A stretch of DNA of 64,000 nucleotides from the NCBI RefSeq assembly GCF_018780075.1, contig NZ_JADMKB010000037.1, forward strand, positions 1 to 64,000, written 5' to 3'. The stretch is from Hydrogenophaga sp. Its GTDB lineage: Bacteria; Pseudomonadota; Gammaproteobacteria; Burkholderiales; Burkholderiaceae_C. Below the pieces are notes generated by a model. That model did no database searches and was not told the DNA's origin. It worked only from the letters and a program-made list of their open reading frames with translations. Below, piece by piece: positions 36,262-45,513 of the stretch; within the stretch, counting starts at the first letter, position 1; the number at the start of each line of letters is the position of its first letter. Made by a program: the position numbers and the translations under genes.

Positions 36262-36274
36262 GTTGTCTGACAAC
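36262..36274. promoter_or_regulatory. FadR/GntR operator 1 of the sugar-acid island
   Basis: GTTGTC-T-GACAAC, a perfect 13-bp palindrome in the regulator-udh gap. Close to the TTGTnnnACAA pattern used by UxuR/ExuR-type regulators. Confidence 0.75.
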
Positions 36275-36358
36275 ACACAACAGACGTCGGCGGGATGAAC
36301 GAACTGTAGCAAAGCCCCAGACCTCTGTGCAACCCCTCTCAAAAAAGCCTTCATTGTC

Positions 36359-37171
36359 ATGGTAAACCCTATGAAAACGCACCACAGACTGCTGTTGACC
36401 GGCGCCGCCGGCGGCCTCGGTGCCGCCCTGCGCCCCCGGTTGGCCGCCAACTGCGATGTGCTCAGGTTGTCTGACAAGTCGCCGATTGGCGAAGCCCAAG
36501 CCGGCGAAGAGGTGGTGCTGGCCGACCTGGCCAACGCGGCCGAGGTCGACGCCATAGTGGCCGGCTGCGACGCCATCGTGCACCTGGGCGGCATCTCGGT
36601 CGAGGCGCCGTTCGAGGCCATCCTGCAGGCCAACATCCTGGGCGTGTACCACCTCTACGAAGCGGCGCGCCAGCACGGTGTCAAGCGCGTGGTGTTCGCC
36701 AGCTCCAACCACGTGACCGGTTTCTACAAGCAGAGCGAGACCATCACTGCCGACCACCCGGCCCGGCCCGACAGCTTCTATGGCCTGAGCAAGGCCTATG
36801 GCGAAGACCTCTCGCGCTTCTACTTCGACCGCTACGGCATCGAGACCGCCTGCGTGCGCATCGGCTCGTCCTTCCCCGAGCCGCGCGACCGCCGCATGCT
36901 CGCCACCTGGCTGAGCTTCGACGACCTGCACCGCCTGATCGGCGCCTGCCTCTCGACCCCGGTGCTGGGCCACAGCATCGTGTTCGGCATGTCGGACAAC
37001 GCCGTGACCTGGTGGGACAACAGCCGCGCCAAACACATCGGCTACGTGCCGCAGGACAGCTCGGACGTGTTCCGCGACGCGGTGTTCGCGCGCACCTCGG
37101 CACCCGATCTGAACGACCCGGCGGCCATCTACCAGGGCGGCGGCTTCGTCAAGGCCGACCCGAACAAATGA
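36359..37171 (+). CDS. udh: Uronate dehydrogenase
   Basis: 270 residues. NAD-dependent extended SDR that oxidises galacturonate or glucuronate to the aldaro-lactone. Seen: TGAAGGLG, the Asp-rich NAD site, HLGGISVEAPFE, ASSNHVTGFY, YGLSKAYGEDL with the catalytic Tyr-Lys, and WWDNS, all shared with characterised uronate dehydrogenases. The start is either ATG 36359 or ATG 36371. First gene of a long + strand operon of sugar-acid genes. Confidence 0.92.
   Translation: MVNPMKTHHRLLLTGAAGGLGAALRPRLAANCDVLRLSDKSPIGEAQAGEEVVLADLANAAEVDAIVAGCDAIVHLGGISVEAPFEAILQANILGVYHLYEAARQHGVKRVVFASSNHVTGFYKQSETITADHPARPDSFYGLSKAYGEDLSRFYFDRYGIETACVRIGSSFPEPRDRRMLATWLSFDDLHRLIGACLSTPVLGHSIVFGMSDNAVTWWDNSRAKHIGYVPQDSSDVFRDAVFARTSAPDLNDPAAIYQGGGFVKADPNK
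36467..36477. promoter_or_regulatory. FadR/GntR operator 2, inside udh
   Basis: TTGTCTGACAA at about 108 bp into the udh coding sequence, identical over 11 bp to the core of the intergenic site, 204 bp centre to centre. Two sites in phase with about 19-20 helical turns could support looping. Confidence 0.55.
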
Positions 37172-37172
37172 A

Positions 37173-37253
37173 CACCCCCCTGCGCCGCTTCGCGTCTTCC
37201 CCCCGGGGGGACCACACCTACGGCCTGGCAAAGCCAGTTCCGTGGTGTGTGCT
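37173..37253 (+). repeat. GC-rich 3'-end palindromic repeat, copy 8
   Basis: Starts one base after the udh stop. Variant sequence GCCGCTTCGCG, CCCCCCGGGGGG and CCTGGCAAAGCCAG, with the outer stem ACCACAC/GTGGTGT conserved by compensation. Confidence 0.85.
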
Positions 37254-37282
37254 GGAACAAACCCTTCTCCATCGTCATTGAC

Positions 37283-38188
37283 ATGAGCACCCCACAGGCC
37301 GAACTGCTGCTGGACGCGCGCAACGGCGTGGGCGAGAGCCCCGTCTGGGACAGCGTGCGCCAGAGCCTGTGGTGGGTGGACATCCCGGGCCGGGCGCTGT
37401 GGTGCTGGCACAGCGCCAGCGGCCAGGCCCGCCACTGGCCCACGCCCGAACAGACCGGCTGCATCGCCCTGGCCGCGGGCAGCGACGCCCTGCCCCACGG
37501 CCAGTGGATCGCGGCCATGGAGACCGGCATCGCGCGCCTGACGCCGCAGGCCGACGGCACGGTGGACTGCGCGTGGATCACGCGCATCGAACAGCCCGAG
37601 CCGGGCATGCGCTTCAACGACGGCCGCTGCGACCGCCAGGGCCGGCTGCTCGCCGGCACCATGGTGATGGACATGTCGCTGGCGCGTGCCTCGGGCACCC
37701 TGTACGCGCTGGATGGCGCGGAGCTGCGCGCGCTGCAGGGCGGCTTCATCACGCCCAACGGCATGGCCTTCAGCCCCGACGGCAAGACCATGTACCTCTC
37801 GGACTCGCACCCCAACGTGCAGACCGTCTGGGCCTACGACCACGACACCGACACCGGCACGCCCCACAACCGCCGCGTGCTCATCGACTTCAAGCCCCTG
37901 CCCGGCCGCCCCGACGGCGCCGCGGTGGACGCCGACGGGTGCTACTGGATCTGCGGCAACGACGCGGGCCTGGTGCACCGCTTCACGCCCGACGGAACGC
38001 TCGACCGCTCGCTGGCCGTGCCGGTCAAGAAGCCGGCCATGTGCGCCTTCGGCGGCGCCGGGCTCGACATCCTGTTCGTCACGTCTATCCGGCCCGGCGG
38101 CGATCTCACCGATCAGCCGCTGGCCGGCGGCGTTTTTGCACTGCGTCCCGGCGTGAGGGGCCTGGACGAGCCACGCTGCGTCGCCTGA
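37283..38188 (+). CDS. SMP-30/gluconolactonase-family lactonase (cytosolic)
   Basis: 301 residues from ATG 37283. Six-bladed beta-propeller lactonase: metal/catalytic segments NGVGESPVWD, RFNDGRCDRQGR, TPNGMAFSPDGKTMY and PDGAAVDADG. No signal peptide. Expected to open the aldaro-1,4- or 1,5-lactone made by Udh to the free aldarate. It lies directly after udh and before the TRAP transporter. Confidence 0.9.
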   Translation: MSTPQAELLLDARNGVGESPVWDSVRQSLWWVDIPGRALWCWHSASGQARHWPTPEQTGCIALAAGSDALPHGQWIAAMETGIARLTPQADGTVDCAWITRIEQPEPGMRFNDGRCDRQGRLLAGTMVMDMSLARASGTLYALDGAELRALQGGFITPNGMAFSPDGKTMYLSDSHPNVQTVWAYDHDTDTGTPHNRRVLIDFKPLPGRPDGAAVDADGCYWICGNDAGLVHRFTPDGTLDRSLAVPVKKPAMCAFGGAGLDILFVTSIRPGGDLTDQPLAGGVFALRPGVRGLDEPRCVA

Positions 38189-38239
38189 CGCGGCGGCACG
38201 GTTTTTTTCACCTCAACCCAACCACCAACGGAGACATCA

Positions 38240-39214
38240 ATGAAACTGCAACGCCGACTCATTGCCAGCATGGTCCTGGCCACCCTGCTGCCCCTGACCG
38301 CCCACGCACAGACCGTGCTGAAGTCGCACGACACGCACCCCGCCGGCTACCCGACCGTGGCCGCCGTGGAGAGCATGGGCAAGAAGCTCGATGCCGCCAC
38401 GCAAGGCCGCATCAAGGTCCAGACCTTCCCGGGCGCGGTGCTGGGCCAGGAGAAGGAAGCCGTCGAACAGGTGCAGCTGGGCGCGATCCAGATGGCCCGC
38501 ATCTCGCTGGGCGTGATCGGCCCGGTGGTGCCTGAGGTGGACGTGTTCAACATGCCCTTCGTGTTCCGCGACATCAAGCACATGCGCGCCGTGATCGACG
38601 GCCCCGTGGGCGACGAACTGCTGGCCAAGGTCACGGCCAGCCCGGCCCGCCTGGTGGCCCTGGGCTGGATGGACGGTGGCGCGCGCAGCCTCTACACCAA
38701 GAAGCCGGTGCGCACCCCCGCCGACCTCAAGGGCCAGAAGGTTCGCATGATGGGCAACCCGCTGTTCGTGGACACCATGAACGCCATGGGCGGCAACGGC
38801 ATCGCCATGGCCTACGGCGAGGTGTTCACCTCGTTGCAGACCGGCGTGATCGACGGCGCGGAAAACAACCCGCCGAGCTACTTCACCGCCAACCACTACA
38901 CCACCCCGGCCAAGTACTACAGCCAGACCAACCACCTGATCATTCCCGAGATCCTGGTGATGTCCAAGGTCACCTGGGACAAGCTGACCCCGGCCGACCA
39001 GACGCTGGTGAAAAAGCTGGCCCGCGAAGCGCAGATGGAGCAGCGCGTGCTGTGGGACAAGAGCGTGGAGGAGTACTCCGCCAAGCTCAAGGCCGCCGGT
39101 GTCGAGTTCATCGCCATCGACAACAAGCCCTTCTTTGACGCCACCGCCCCGGTGCGCGCCAAGTACGGCGCCAAGCACGTGGACCTGATGAACCGCATCG
39201 CGGCGGTGAAGTAA
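38240..39214 (+). CDS. TRAP transporter substrate-binding protein (DctP family)
   Basis: 324 residues with Sec leader ending LTAHA. DctP fold: KSHDTHPAGYPTV, the QVQLGAIQMARI helix, PADLKGQKVRMMGNP with the conserved Arg that ion-pairs with the ligand carboxylate, GEVFTSLQTGVIDGAENN. The context strongly suggests hexuronate or aldarate as ligand. Followed by the small and large membrane subunits. Confidence 0.92.
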   Translation: MKLQRRLIASMVLATLLPLTAHAQTVLKSHDTHPAGYPTVAAVESMGKKLDAATQGRIKVQTFPGAVLGQEKEAVEQVQLGAIQMARISLGVIGPVVPEVDVFNMPFVFRDIKHMRAVIDGPVGDELLAKVTASPARLVALGWMDGGARSLYTKKPVRTPADLKGQKVRMMGNPLFVDTMNAMGGNGIAMAYGEVFTSLQTGVIDGAENNPPSYFTANHYTTPAKYYSQTNHLIIPEILVMSKVTWDKLTPADQTLVKKLAREAQMEQRVLWDKSVEEYSAKLKAAGVEFIAIDNKPFFDATAPVRAKYGAKHVDLMNRIAAVK

Positions 39215-39300
39215 CCCCCCCTGCGCCGCTTCGCGGCTTCCCCCCGGTGGGGGGACCACACCAGAGGCCCGGCGAAGCCGGTTCCTCGGTGTGTGCTGGG
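39214..39300 (+). repeat. GC-rich 3'-end palindromic repeat, copy 9
   Basis: Begins at the last base of the dctP-type gene. Hairpin CCCCCGGTGGGGG and CCGGC-GAA-GCCGG. Confidence 0.85.
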
Positions 39301-39351
39301 TGTTTCGCTCCACCGCTCCTTCTGCTTCTTCTTTCTCTTCTGGATTCGTTT

Positions 39352-39897
39352 ATGAGTCACCACCAACCGGGCGGACACCCCGTCTCACGCGCGCTTGACG
39401 CGGTCTACCTGGCCTGCATCTGGGTCGCGGGGGCGTGCATCGTTTCGATGTCGCTCTTCATCCCCTGGGGCATTTTTTCGCGCTACGTGCTGGGCACCGG
39501 CTCGCAGTGGCCCGAGCCCATCTCCATCCTGCTCATGGTGGTGTTCACCTTCCTGGGCGCTGCGGTGAGTTACCGCGCGGGCGGCCACATCGCCGTCGCC
39601 ATGGTCACCGACCGCCTGCCCGAGCACCTGCGCCACCCGCTGCGCGGTGTGGTGCACGCGCTGATGCTGACCATCAGCCTCTTCACCCTCTGGTACGGCG
39701 TGAAGCTGTGCATGGGCACCTGGGGCCAGTCGATTCCCGAGCTGCCCTGGATGCCGGTGGGCTTCAGCTACCTGCCGGTGCCGATCGGCGGCACCGTGAC
39801 CGCCCTCTTCGTGCTGGAACACATGTTCCTGGGTGACCAGAGCCAGCGCGCCGTGGTCACGTTCGACCACGAATCCGCAGAAACAGGAGCCCTGTGA
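39352..39897 (+). CDS. TRAP transporter small permease (DctQ family)
   Basis: 181 residues from ATG 39352. Four hydrophobic segments (LDAVYLACIWVAGACIVSMS; SILLMVVFTFLGAAVSYRAG; ALMLTISLFTLWYGV; GTVTALFVLEHMFLG). DctQ subunits assist the large permease. It overlaps that gene by one base. Confidence 0.9.
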   Translation: MSHHQPGGHPVSRALDAVYLACIWVAGACIVSMSLFIPWGIFSRYVLGTGSQWPEPISILLMVVFTFLGAAVSYRAGGHIAVAMVTDRLPEHLRHPLRGVVHALMLTISLFTLWYGVKLCMGTWGQSIPELPWMPVGFSYLPVPIGGTVTALFVLEHMFLGDQSQRAVVTFDHESAETGAL

Positions 39898-41180
39898 TGG
39901 AACCCTACGTCCTGCTCGGCAGTTTCTTCGTGCTGATCCTGATCGGCACCCCCGTGGCCTACGCCATGGGCATGGCGGCGCTGATCGGCGCCTGGTACAT
40001 CGACATCCCGCTCGACGCGGTGATGATCGCCATCGCCAACGGCGTCAACAAGTTTTCGCTGCTCGCGATTCCCTTCTTCGTGCTGGCCGGCGCCATCATG
40101 GCCGAAGGCGGCATGGCGCGGCGCCTGGTGGCGTTCGCCAACGTGCTGGTCGGCTTCATCCAGGGCGGCCTGTCGCTGGTGAACATCCTGGCCTCCACCT
40201 TCTTCGGTGCGATCTCCGGCTCGTCCATGGCCGACACCGCCTCGGTGGGCACGGTGCTGATCCCCGAGATGGAGAGGAAGGGTTACCCGCGCGACTTCGC
40301 CACCGCCGTCACGGTGAGCGGCTCGGTGCAGGCCATCCTGATCCCGCCCAGCCACAACGCGGTGATCTACTCGCTGGCCGCGGGCGGCACGGTGTCCATC
40401 GCGTCGCTGTTCATCGCCGGGGTGTTGCCCGGCCTGCTGCTGGGGCTGACGCTGGCCGTCATGTGCCTCTACATGGCGCGCAAGCGCAACTACCCCAAGG
40501 GTGACGTGATCCCGATGAAGCAGGCGCTGAAGATCTGCGCCGACGCGCTGTGGGGCCTGATGACCATGGTGATCATCCTGGGCGGCATCCTCTCCGGCGT
40601 GTTCACGGCCACCGAGTCGGCCTCCATCGCGGTGGTCTGGGCCTTCTTCGTCACGATGTTCATCTACCGCGACTACCGGTGGAGCGAGCTGCCCAAGCTG
40701 GTGCACCGCACGGTGAAGACGCTGTCCATCGTGATGATCCTGATCGCGTTCGCCGCGAGCTTCGGCTACATCATGACGCTGATGCAGATCCCGCTGCAGA
40801 TCACCACCGCGCTGACCGCGCTGTCGGACAACCGCTACGTGATCCTCGCGCTCATCAACGTGCTGCTGCTCGTGCTAGGCACGCTGATGGACATGGCGCC
40901 GCTGATCCTGATCCTCACGCCCATCCTGCTGCCGGTGATCACCAGCATCGGCGTGGACCCGGTGCACTTCGGGATGATCATGATGGTCAACCTCGGCATC
41001 GGCCTGCTGACCCCGCCCGTGGGTGGTGTGCTGTTCGTGGGCGCGGCCGTGGCCAAGCTGCCGATGGAGCAGGTCGTGAAGGCGCTCATGCCCTTCTTCG
41101 GCGCCCTGCTGCTGGTGCTGGTCGCGGTCACCTACATCCCGGCGCTGTCGCTCTGGCTCCCAGGGCTGCTGCTGAAATGA
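39897..41180 (+). CDS. TRAP transporter large permease (DctM family)
   Basis: 427 residues from ATG 39897, which shares a base with the small-permease stop (TGATG) and has AGGAG upstream. About twelve membrane segments; family motifs LLAIPFFVLAGAIM, SGSSMADTASVGT, PPSHNAVIYS and NLGIGLLTPPVGGVL. Sodium-driven secondary transport of a carboxylated sugar is expected. ATGA overlap with the next enolase-family gene. Confidence 0.93.
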   Translation: MEPYVLLGSFFVLILIGTPVAYAMGMAALIGAWYIDIPLDAVMIAIANGVNKFSLLAIPFFVLAGAIMAEGGMARRLVAFANVLVGFIQGGLSLVNILASTFFGAISGSSMADTASVGTVLIPEMERKGYPRDFATAVTVSGSVQAILIPPSHNAVIYSLAAGGTVSIASLFIAGVLPGLLLGLTLAVMCLYMARKRNYPKGDVIPMKQALKICADALWGLMTMVIILGGILSGVFTATESASIAVVWAFFVTMFIYRDYRWSELPKLVHRTVKTLSIVMILIAFAASFGYIMTLMQIPLQITTALTALSDNRYVILALINVLLLVLGTLMDMAPLILILTPILLPVITSIGVDPVHFGMIMMVNLGIGLLTPPVGGVLFVGAAVAKLPMEQVVKALMPFFGALLLVLVAVTYIPALSLWLPGLLLK

Positions 41181-42466
41181 CCTCCCACGCCATCCGCCAT
41201 GTGCGCGTGACGCCGATCGCGTTCCGCGACCCGCCGCTGCTGAATGCCGCGGGCATCCACGAGCCCTGGGCCCTGCGCTCGATCATTCAGATCGAGACCG
41301 ACTCGGGCCTGGTCGGCATCAACGAAAGCTACGGCGACCTGCCCATGCTCGACGCGCTGGCCCAGGCCGCGCCCGCGCTCACCGGGCTCTCGCCCTGGGC
41401 GTTGAATCAGATGGAGACCCGCGTCGCCGCGCTGGTGACACCGAAGCAGACCGCCTCGGAGTTCCTGGGCCAGCAGGTCTCGCTGGCGCCCGGCACGCAC
41501 GTCTCCAAGACCGTGGCCAAGGTGATCAGCGCGTTTGAAGTGGCGATGATGGACCTGCAGGGCCAGCTGGCCAACGCACCGGTGGTGGACCTGCTGGGCG
41601 GCGCGGCGCGCCCCGCCGTGCCGTTCAGCGCCTACCTGTTCTTCAAGTACGCCGAGCACATCGACAAGCCCTACGCACCCGACCCGTTTGGCGAGGGCAT
41701 CACGCCCGAGCAGCTGGTAGCCCAGGCGCGCCGCATGATTCACCAGTACGGCTTCAAGAGCATCAAGCTCAAGGCCGGCGCATTGCCACCGGATCAGGAA
41801 GTGGCGGGCCTGCTGGCCCTGGCCAAGGCCTTCCCGGGTGCGCCGCTGCGCATCGACCCCAACGGCAACTGGACCGTGCCCACCAGCCTGAAGGTGGTGG
41901 AGCAGCTGCGCGGCGTGCTGGAGTATTACGAAGACCCGGCCCCGGGCCTGGACGGCATGGCGGCCGTGGCCGCTGCGTGTGACGTGCCGCTGGCGACCAA
42001 CATGGTGGTCACCGACCTCAAGGAATTCCGCCGCAACGCGGAGATGGGCTGCCCGGTGAAGATCGTGCTCTCCGACCACCACTACTGGGGCGGCCTGCGC
42101 GCCACGCAGCGCCTGGCGCTGATGTGCGAGACCTTCGGCCTGGGCCTGTCCATGCACTCGAACTCGCACCTGGGCATCAGCCTCACCGCGATGACCCACC
42201 TGGCCGCTTCGGTGCCGTTGCTGTCCTACGCCTGCGACACGCACTACCCCTGGCAGGACGACGAGGTGGTGCAGGGCGGGCGCCTGAAGTTTGAAGACGG
42301 CAGCCTGCGCGTGCCCACCACGCCCGGCCTGGGCGTGAGCATCGACCGCGAAGCCCTGGCCCGCCTGCACGACAACTACCTGAACACCCCCATCCGCAAC
42401 CGGGACGACCTGGCGCAGATGCGCAAGTACGACCCGTCGTTCACCGGCCATCAACCGCGGTTCTGA
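41177..42466 (+). CDS. Glucarate dehydratase-like enolase (paralogue A)
   Basis: 429 residues, coupled to dctM by ATGA. Enolase superfamily, mandelate racemase group: K-x-K in SIKLKAG, metal ligands in [13 protein letters not shown] and [19 protein letters not shown], and general-base His/Asn in [11 protein letters not shown]. The active-site set matches glucarate dehydratase, but the overall sequence differs from the second copy at 45514. It may use galactarate, idarate or act as a GudX-like partner; true GudD is the alternative. Confidence 0.85.
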   Translation: MTSHAIRHVRVTPIAFRDPPLLNAAGIHEPWALRSIIQIETDSGLVGINESYGDLPMLDALAQAAPALTGLSPWALNQMETRVAALVTPKQTASEFLGQQVSLAPGTHVSKTVAKVISAFEVAMMDLQGQLANAPVVDLLGGAARPAVPFSAYLFFKYAEHIDKPYAPDPFGEGITPEQLVAQARRMIHQYGFKSIKLKAGALPPDQEVAGLLALAKAFPGAPLRIDPNGNWTVPTSLKVVEQLRGVLEYYEDPAPGLDGMAAVAAACDVPLATNMVVTDLKEFRRNAEMGCPVKIVLSDHHYWGGLRATQRLALMCETFGLGLSMHSNSHLGISLTAMTHLAASVPLLSYACDTHYPWQDDEVVQGGRLKFEDGSLRVPTTPGLGVSIDREALARLHDNYLNTPIRNRDDLAQMRKYDPSFTGHQPRF

Positions 42467-42516
42467 GCCCTCTTCTGACCGCTTCCTTTTCCCTCTTTCT
42501 CACACGAAAGCCCACC

Positions 42517-43434
42517 ATGCAATACACCCCCCAAGACCTCAAGCAAGTCATGTCCTCCGGCCTGCTGTCCTTCCCCGTGACGGACTTCGACGCCCAGGGC
42601 GACTTCAACGCCAAGTCCTATGCCGCCCGCCTGGAGTGGCTGGCGCCCTACGGCGCGACCGCGCTGTTCGCGGCCGGCGGCACGGGCGAGTACTTCTCGC
42701 TGTACGGCGAGGAGTACGGCCAGGTCATCAAGACCGCGGTGGACACCTGCCGCGGCAAGGTGCCGATCATCGCGGGCGCCGGCGGCCCCACCCGAACGGC
42801 CATCGCCCACGCCCAGGAAGCCGAGCGCCTGGGCGCCCACGGCATCCTGCTGCTGCCGCACTACCTGACCGAAGCCGGCCAGGACGGCCTGATCGCCCAC
42901 GTGGAAGCGGTCTGCAAGAGCGTGCAGTTCGGCGTCATCGTCTACAACCGCGACCGCACCAAGCTCACACCCGAATCCCTGGCCATCCTGGCCGACCGCT
43001 GCCCCAACCTGATCGGGTTCAAGGACGGCATGGGCAACATCGAAGTGATGTCCTCCATCTACATGAAGATGGGCGACCGTTTCGCCTACCTGGGCGGCCT
43101 GCCCACGGCCGAGGTCTACGCCGCCGCCTACAAGGCGCTGGGCACGCCGGTGTATTCGTCCGCCGTCTTCAACTTCATCCCCAAGACCGCGATGCAGTTC
43201 TACGAAGCCGTGCGCACCGACGACATGGCCACACAACACCAGCTGCTCAGGCAGTTCTTCATGCCCTACCTGAAGATCCGCAACCGCGTCGAAGGCTACG
43301 GCGTGAGCATCATCAAGGCCGGCGCCAAGCTGGTCGGCCACGACGCCGGCCCGGTGCGCGCCCCGCTGTCGGACCTCAAGCCGTCCGAGATGGACGAACT
43401 CAAGGCGCTGATCGACGCACTCGGCCCGCAATAG
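42517..43434 (+). CDS. kdgD: 5-dehydro-4-deoxyglucarate dehydratase
   Basis: 305 residues. Class I aldolase-like (DapA superfamily) enzyme that decarboxylates and dehydrates 5-keto-4-deoxyglucarate to 2-oxoglutarate semialdehyde. Seen: [30 protein letters not shown], Tyr in IVYNRD and Schiff-base Lys in IGFKDGMGN. It links the glucarate/galactarate dehydratases of this operon to the semialdehyde dehydrogenase at 33912. Confidence 0.94.
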   Translation: MQYTPQDLKQVMSSGLLSFPVTDFDAQGDFNAKSYAARLEWLAPYGATALFAAGGTGEYFSLYGEEYGQVIKTAVDTCRGKVPIIAGAGGPTRTAIAHAQEAERLGAHGILLLPHYLTEAGQDGLIAHVEAVCKSVQFGVIVYNRDRTKLTPESLAILADRCPNLIGFKDGMGNIEVMSSIYMKMGDRFAYLGGLPTAEVYAAAYKALGTPVYSSAVFNFIPKTAMQFYEAVRTDDMATQHQLLRQFFMPYLKIRNRVEGYGVSIIKAGAKLVGHDAGPVRAPLSDLKPSEMDELKALIDALGPQ

Positions 43435-43437
43435 AAG

Positions 43438-43516
43438 CGCCCCCCGCGCCGCCTGCGGCGTCACCCCCCAGGGGGCGGCGCTGGTGGCCCGGCGGAGCCG
43501 GTTCCACGGCGCCCTG
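43438..43516 (+). repeat. GC-rich 3'-end palindromic repeat, copy 10
   Basis: Starts three bases after the kdgD stop. CCGGC-GGA-GCCGG stem within GGCGCTGG...CGGCGCC. Confidence 0.85.
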
Positions 43517-43557
43517 GGCTGGCTCCCCCTCTTTCACCACCATCAAGTAGAGACACC

Positions 43558-44529
43558 ATGAACAAACGACATTTCCTGCTGGCCGCTGCGGCCGCCACCC
43601 TCGCCCTAGGCAGCACCGCCGCCCTGGCCCAGGCCTACCCGAACAAACCCATCCGCATCGTCGTGCCCTTCCCGGCCGGTGGCACCTCCGACGTGCTGGC
43701 GCGCCTGATCGGCCTGAAAATGACCGAGAAGCTGGGCCAGCCGGTGGTGGTGGAGAACAAGGCCGGCAACGCGGGCAACCTGGGCGCCGATCTGGTGGCC
43801 AAGTCGCCCGCCGACGGCTACACCTTCGTGCTGATGGACGTGGGCAACCTGACCATCAGCCCGGCGCTGTACAAGCTGCCGTTCGACGTGCAGAAAGATT
43901 TCGTGCCGGTGGCCATGGTGGGCTACTCGCCGCACCTGCTGGTGGCCAGCACCAAGGTGCCGGCCAACAACCTCGCCGAGTTCGTCAAGTACGCCAAGGC
44001 CAACCCCGGCAAGCTGAACTTCGCGGCCGCCGCCGGCATGGGCAGCGCCACCCACATGGCCGGTGTGCAGTTCGCCCGCCGCAACGGCATCCAGTGGAAC
44101 TACGTGCCCTACAAGGGCGGTTCTCAGGCCATGACCGACCTGGTCGGCGGCCACATGGACGTGACCTTCAACGGCATGGTCGCCACCTACCCGCACGTCA
44201 AGGCCGGCAAGCTCAAGCTGCTGGCGGTGTCTTCGGCCAAGCGTTGGGACGAGCTGCCCGACACGCCCGCCGTGGCCGAGACCACACCCAGCTTCCTGAC
44301 CGGCAGCTGGCAGGGCCTGCTGGCCCCCGCCGGCACACCCAAGGCCGTGGTGGACCTGATCCACGCCGAGGTGCAACGCATCACCGCCCTGCCCGACGTG
44401 AAGGAAAAACTGCAGACCCTGGGCGCCGAGCCCTCGAAGATGAGCAGCGCCGAATTCGCCGCCTGGATCAAGGCCGAACTGCCCGAGATGGCGCAGGTCG
44501 TGCGCGAAGAAAAAATCACCATCGAATGA
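43558..44529 (+). CDS. Bug-family (TctC-like) periplasmic binding protein 1
   Basis: 323 residues with Sec leader ending TAALAQA. Tripartite tricarboxylate family binding protein: YPNKPIRIVVPFPAGGTSDVLAR, VVENKAGNAGNLGADLVAKS, WNYVPYKGGSQAM. No TctA/TctB membrane genes are in the window, a usual state for betaproteobacterial Bug proteins. Ligand likely an aldarate or related dicarboxylate by context. Confidence 0.9.
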   Translation: MNKRHFLLAAAAATLALGSTAALAQAYPNKPIRIVVPFPAGGTSDVLARLIGLKMTEKLGQPVVVENKAGNAGNLGADLVAKSPADGYTFVLMDVGNLTISPALYKLPFDVQKDFVPVAMVGYSPHLLVASTKVPANNLAEFVKYAKANPGKLNFAAAAGMGSATHMAGVQFARRNGIQWNYVPYKGGSQAMTDLVGGHMDVTFNGMVATYPHVKAGKLKLLAVSSAKRWDELPDTPAVAETTPSFLTGSWQGLLAPAGTPKAVVDLIHAEVQRITALPDVKEKLQTLGAEPSKMSSAEFAAWIKAELPEMAQVVREEKITIE

Positions 44530-44549
44530 CCAAAGGGAAGACCCTCACC

Positions 44550-45506
44550 ATGAAAAAACCTCTGATTGCCCTGGCCCTGGCGGCCGCCAGCCTCAGCGCC
44601 TTCGCCTGGCCCGACAAACCCATCACCCTGGTCGTGCCGTTCCCGCCCGGCGGTTCCACCGACCTGATCGCGCGCACGCTCTCGGCCAAGATGGGCGAGA
44701 AGCTCGGCGGCGGCGCCACCGTGATCGTGGAAAACAAGGCCGGCGCCACCGGCACCATCGGCGCCACCCATGTGGCCCGCGCGCCGGCCGATGGCCACAC
44801 CCTGTTTGTGTCCTCGCTCGGCCCCTTCGTGATCGCCCCGCACCTGTTCAAGGTGCAGTACGACGCGCTCAAGGACCTGGACCCCATCACCGTGGTGGTG
44901 CAGGCGCCCAACGTGCTGGTCGTGCCCGCCGCCTCGGCGCGCAAGTCGGTCGCCGAAGTGATCGCTTACCAGAAGGCCAACCCCGGCAAGATGACCTTCG
45001 CCTCCTCCGGCAACGGCAGCAGCGACCACCTCACCGCCGAACTCTTCTGGCAACAGACCGGCACCAGCGGCGTGCACGTGCCCTACAAGGGCGGTGGCCC
45101 GGTGATGAGCGACCTGCTGGGCAACCAGGTGGAGTCGTCGTTCATGAACATCAACACCGCCATGCCGCAGATCAAGGCCGGCAAGCTGCGCGCCCTGGCC
45201 ATCACCAGCGCCAAACGCTCGCCCCTGCTGCCCGACGTGCCCACGCTGGACGAGAGCGGCGTGAAAGACGCGGGCGTGCAGTCCTGGCAGGCCGTGGCCG
45301 CGCCCAAGGGCCTGCCCGCCGACGTGAAGAAGCGCGTGTACGACGCCGTGGTGGCGACCATCAACGACCCGTCGGTCACGCCCAAGCTGCTGGAGCTGGG
45401 CTTCGAGGTGGTGCTCAACACGCCCGAGCAGTTCGCGGCCTTTCAGGCCAGCGAATTTGCGCGCTGGCAAAAACTGATCACGTCCAGAAACATCAAGGCA
45501 GATTGA
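44550..45506 (+). CDS. Bug-family periplasmic binding protein 2
   Basis: 318 residues from ATG 44550, chosen because AAGGGAAG precedes it and a clean Sec leader follows ([19 protein letters not shown]); an upstream ATG at 44526 overlaps the previous stop. Same fold as the preceding protein ([35 protein letters not shown]). It lies seven bases before gudD, so it is likely induced with glucarate use. Confidence 0.9.
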   Translation: MKKPLIALALAAASLSAFAWPDKPITLVVPFPPGGSTDLIARTLSAKMGEKLGGGATVIVENKAGATGTIGATHVARAPADGHTLFVSSLGPFVIAPHLFKVQYDALKDLDPITVVVQAPNVLVVPAASARKSVAEVIAYQKANPGKMTFASSGNGSSDHLTAELFWQQTGTSGVHVPYKGGGPVMSDLLGNQVESSFMNINTAMPQIKAGKLRALAITSAKRSPLLPDVPTLDESGVKDAGVQSWQAVAAPKGLPADVKKRVYDAVVATINDPSVTPKLLELGFEVVLNTPEQFAAFQASEFARWQKLITSRNIKAD

Positions 45507-45513
45507 GTCCCCC

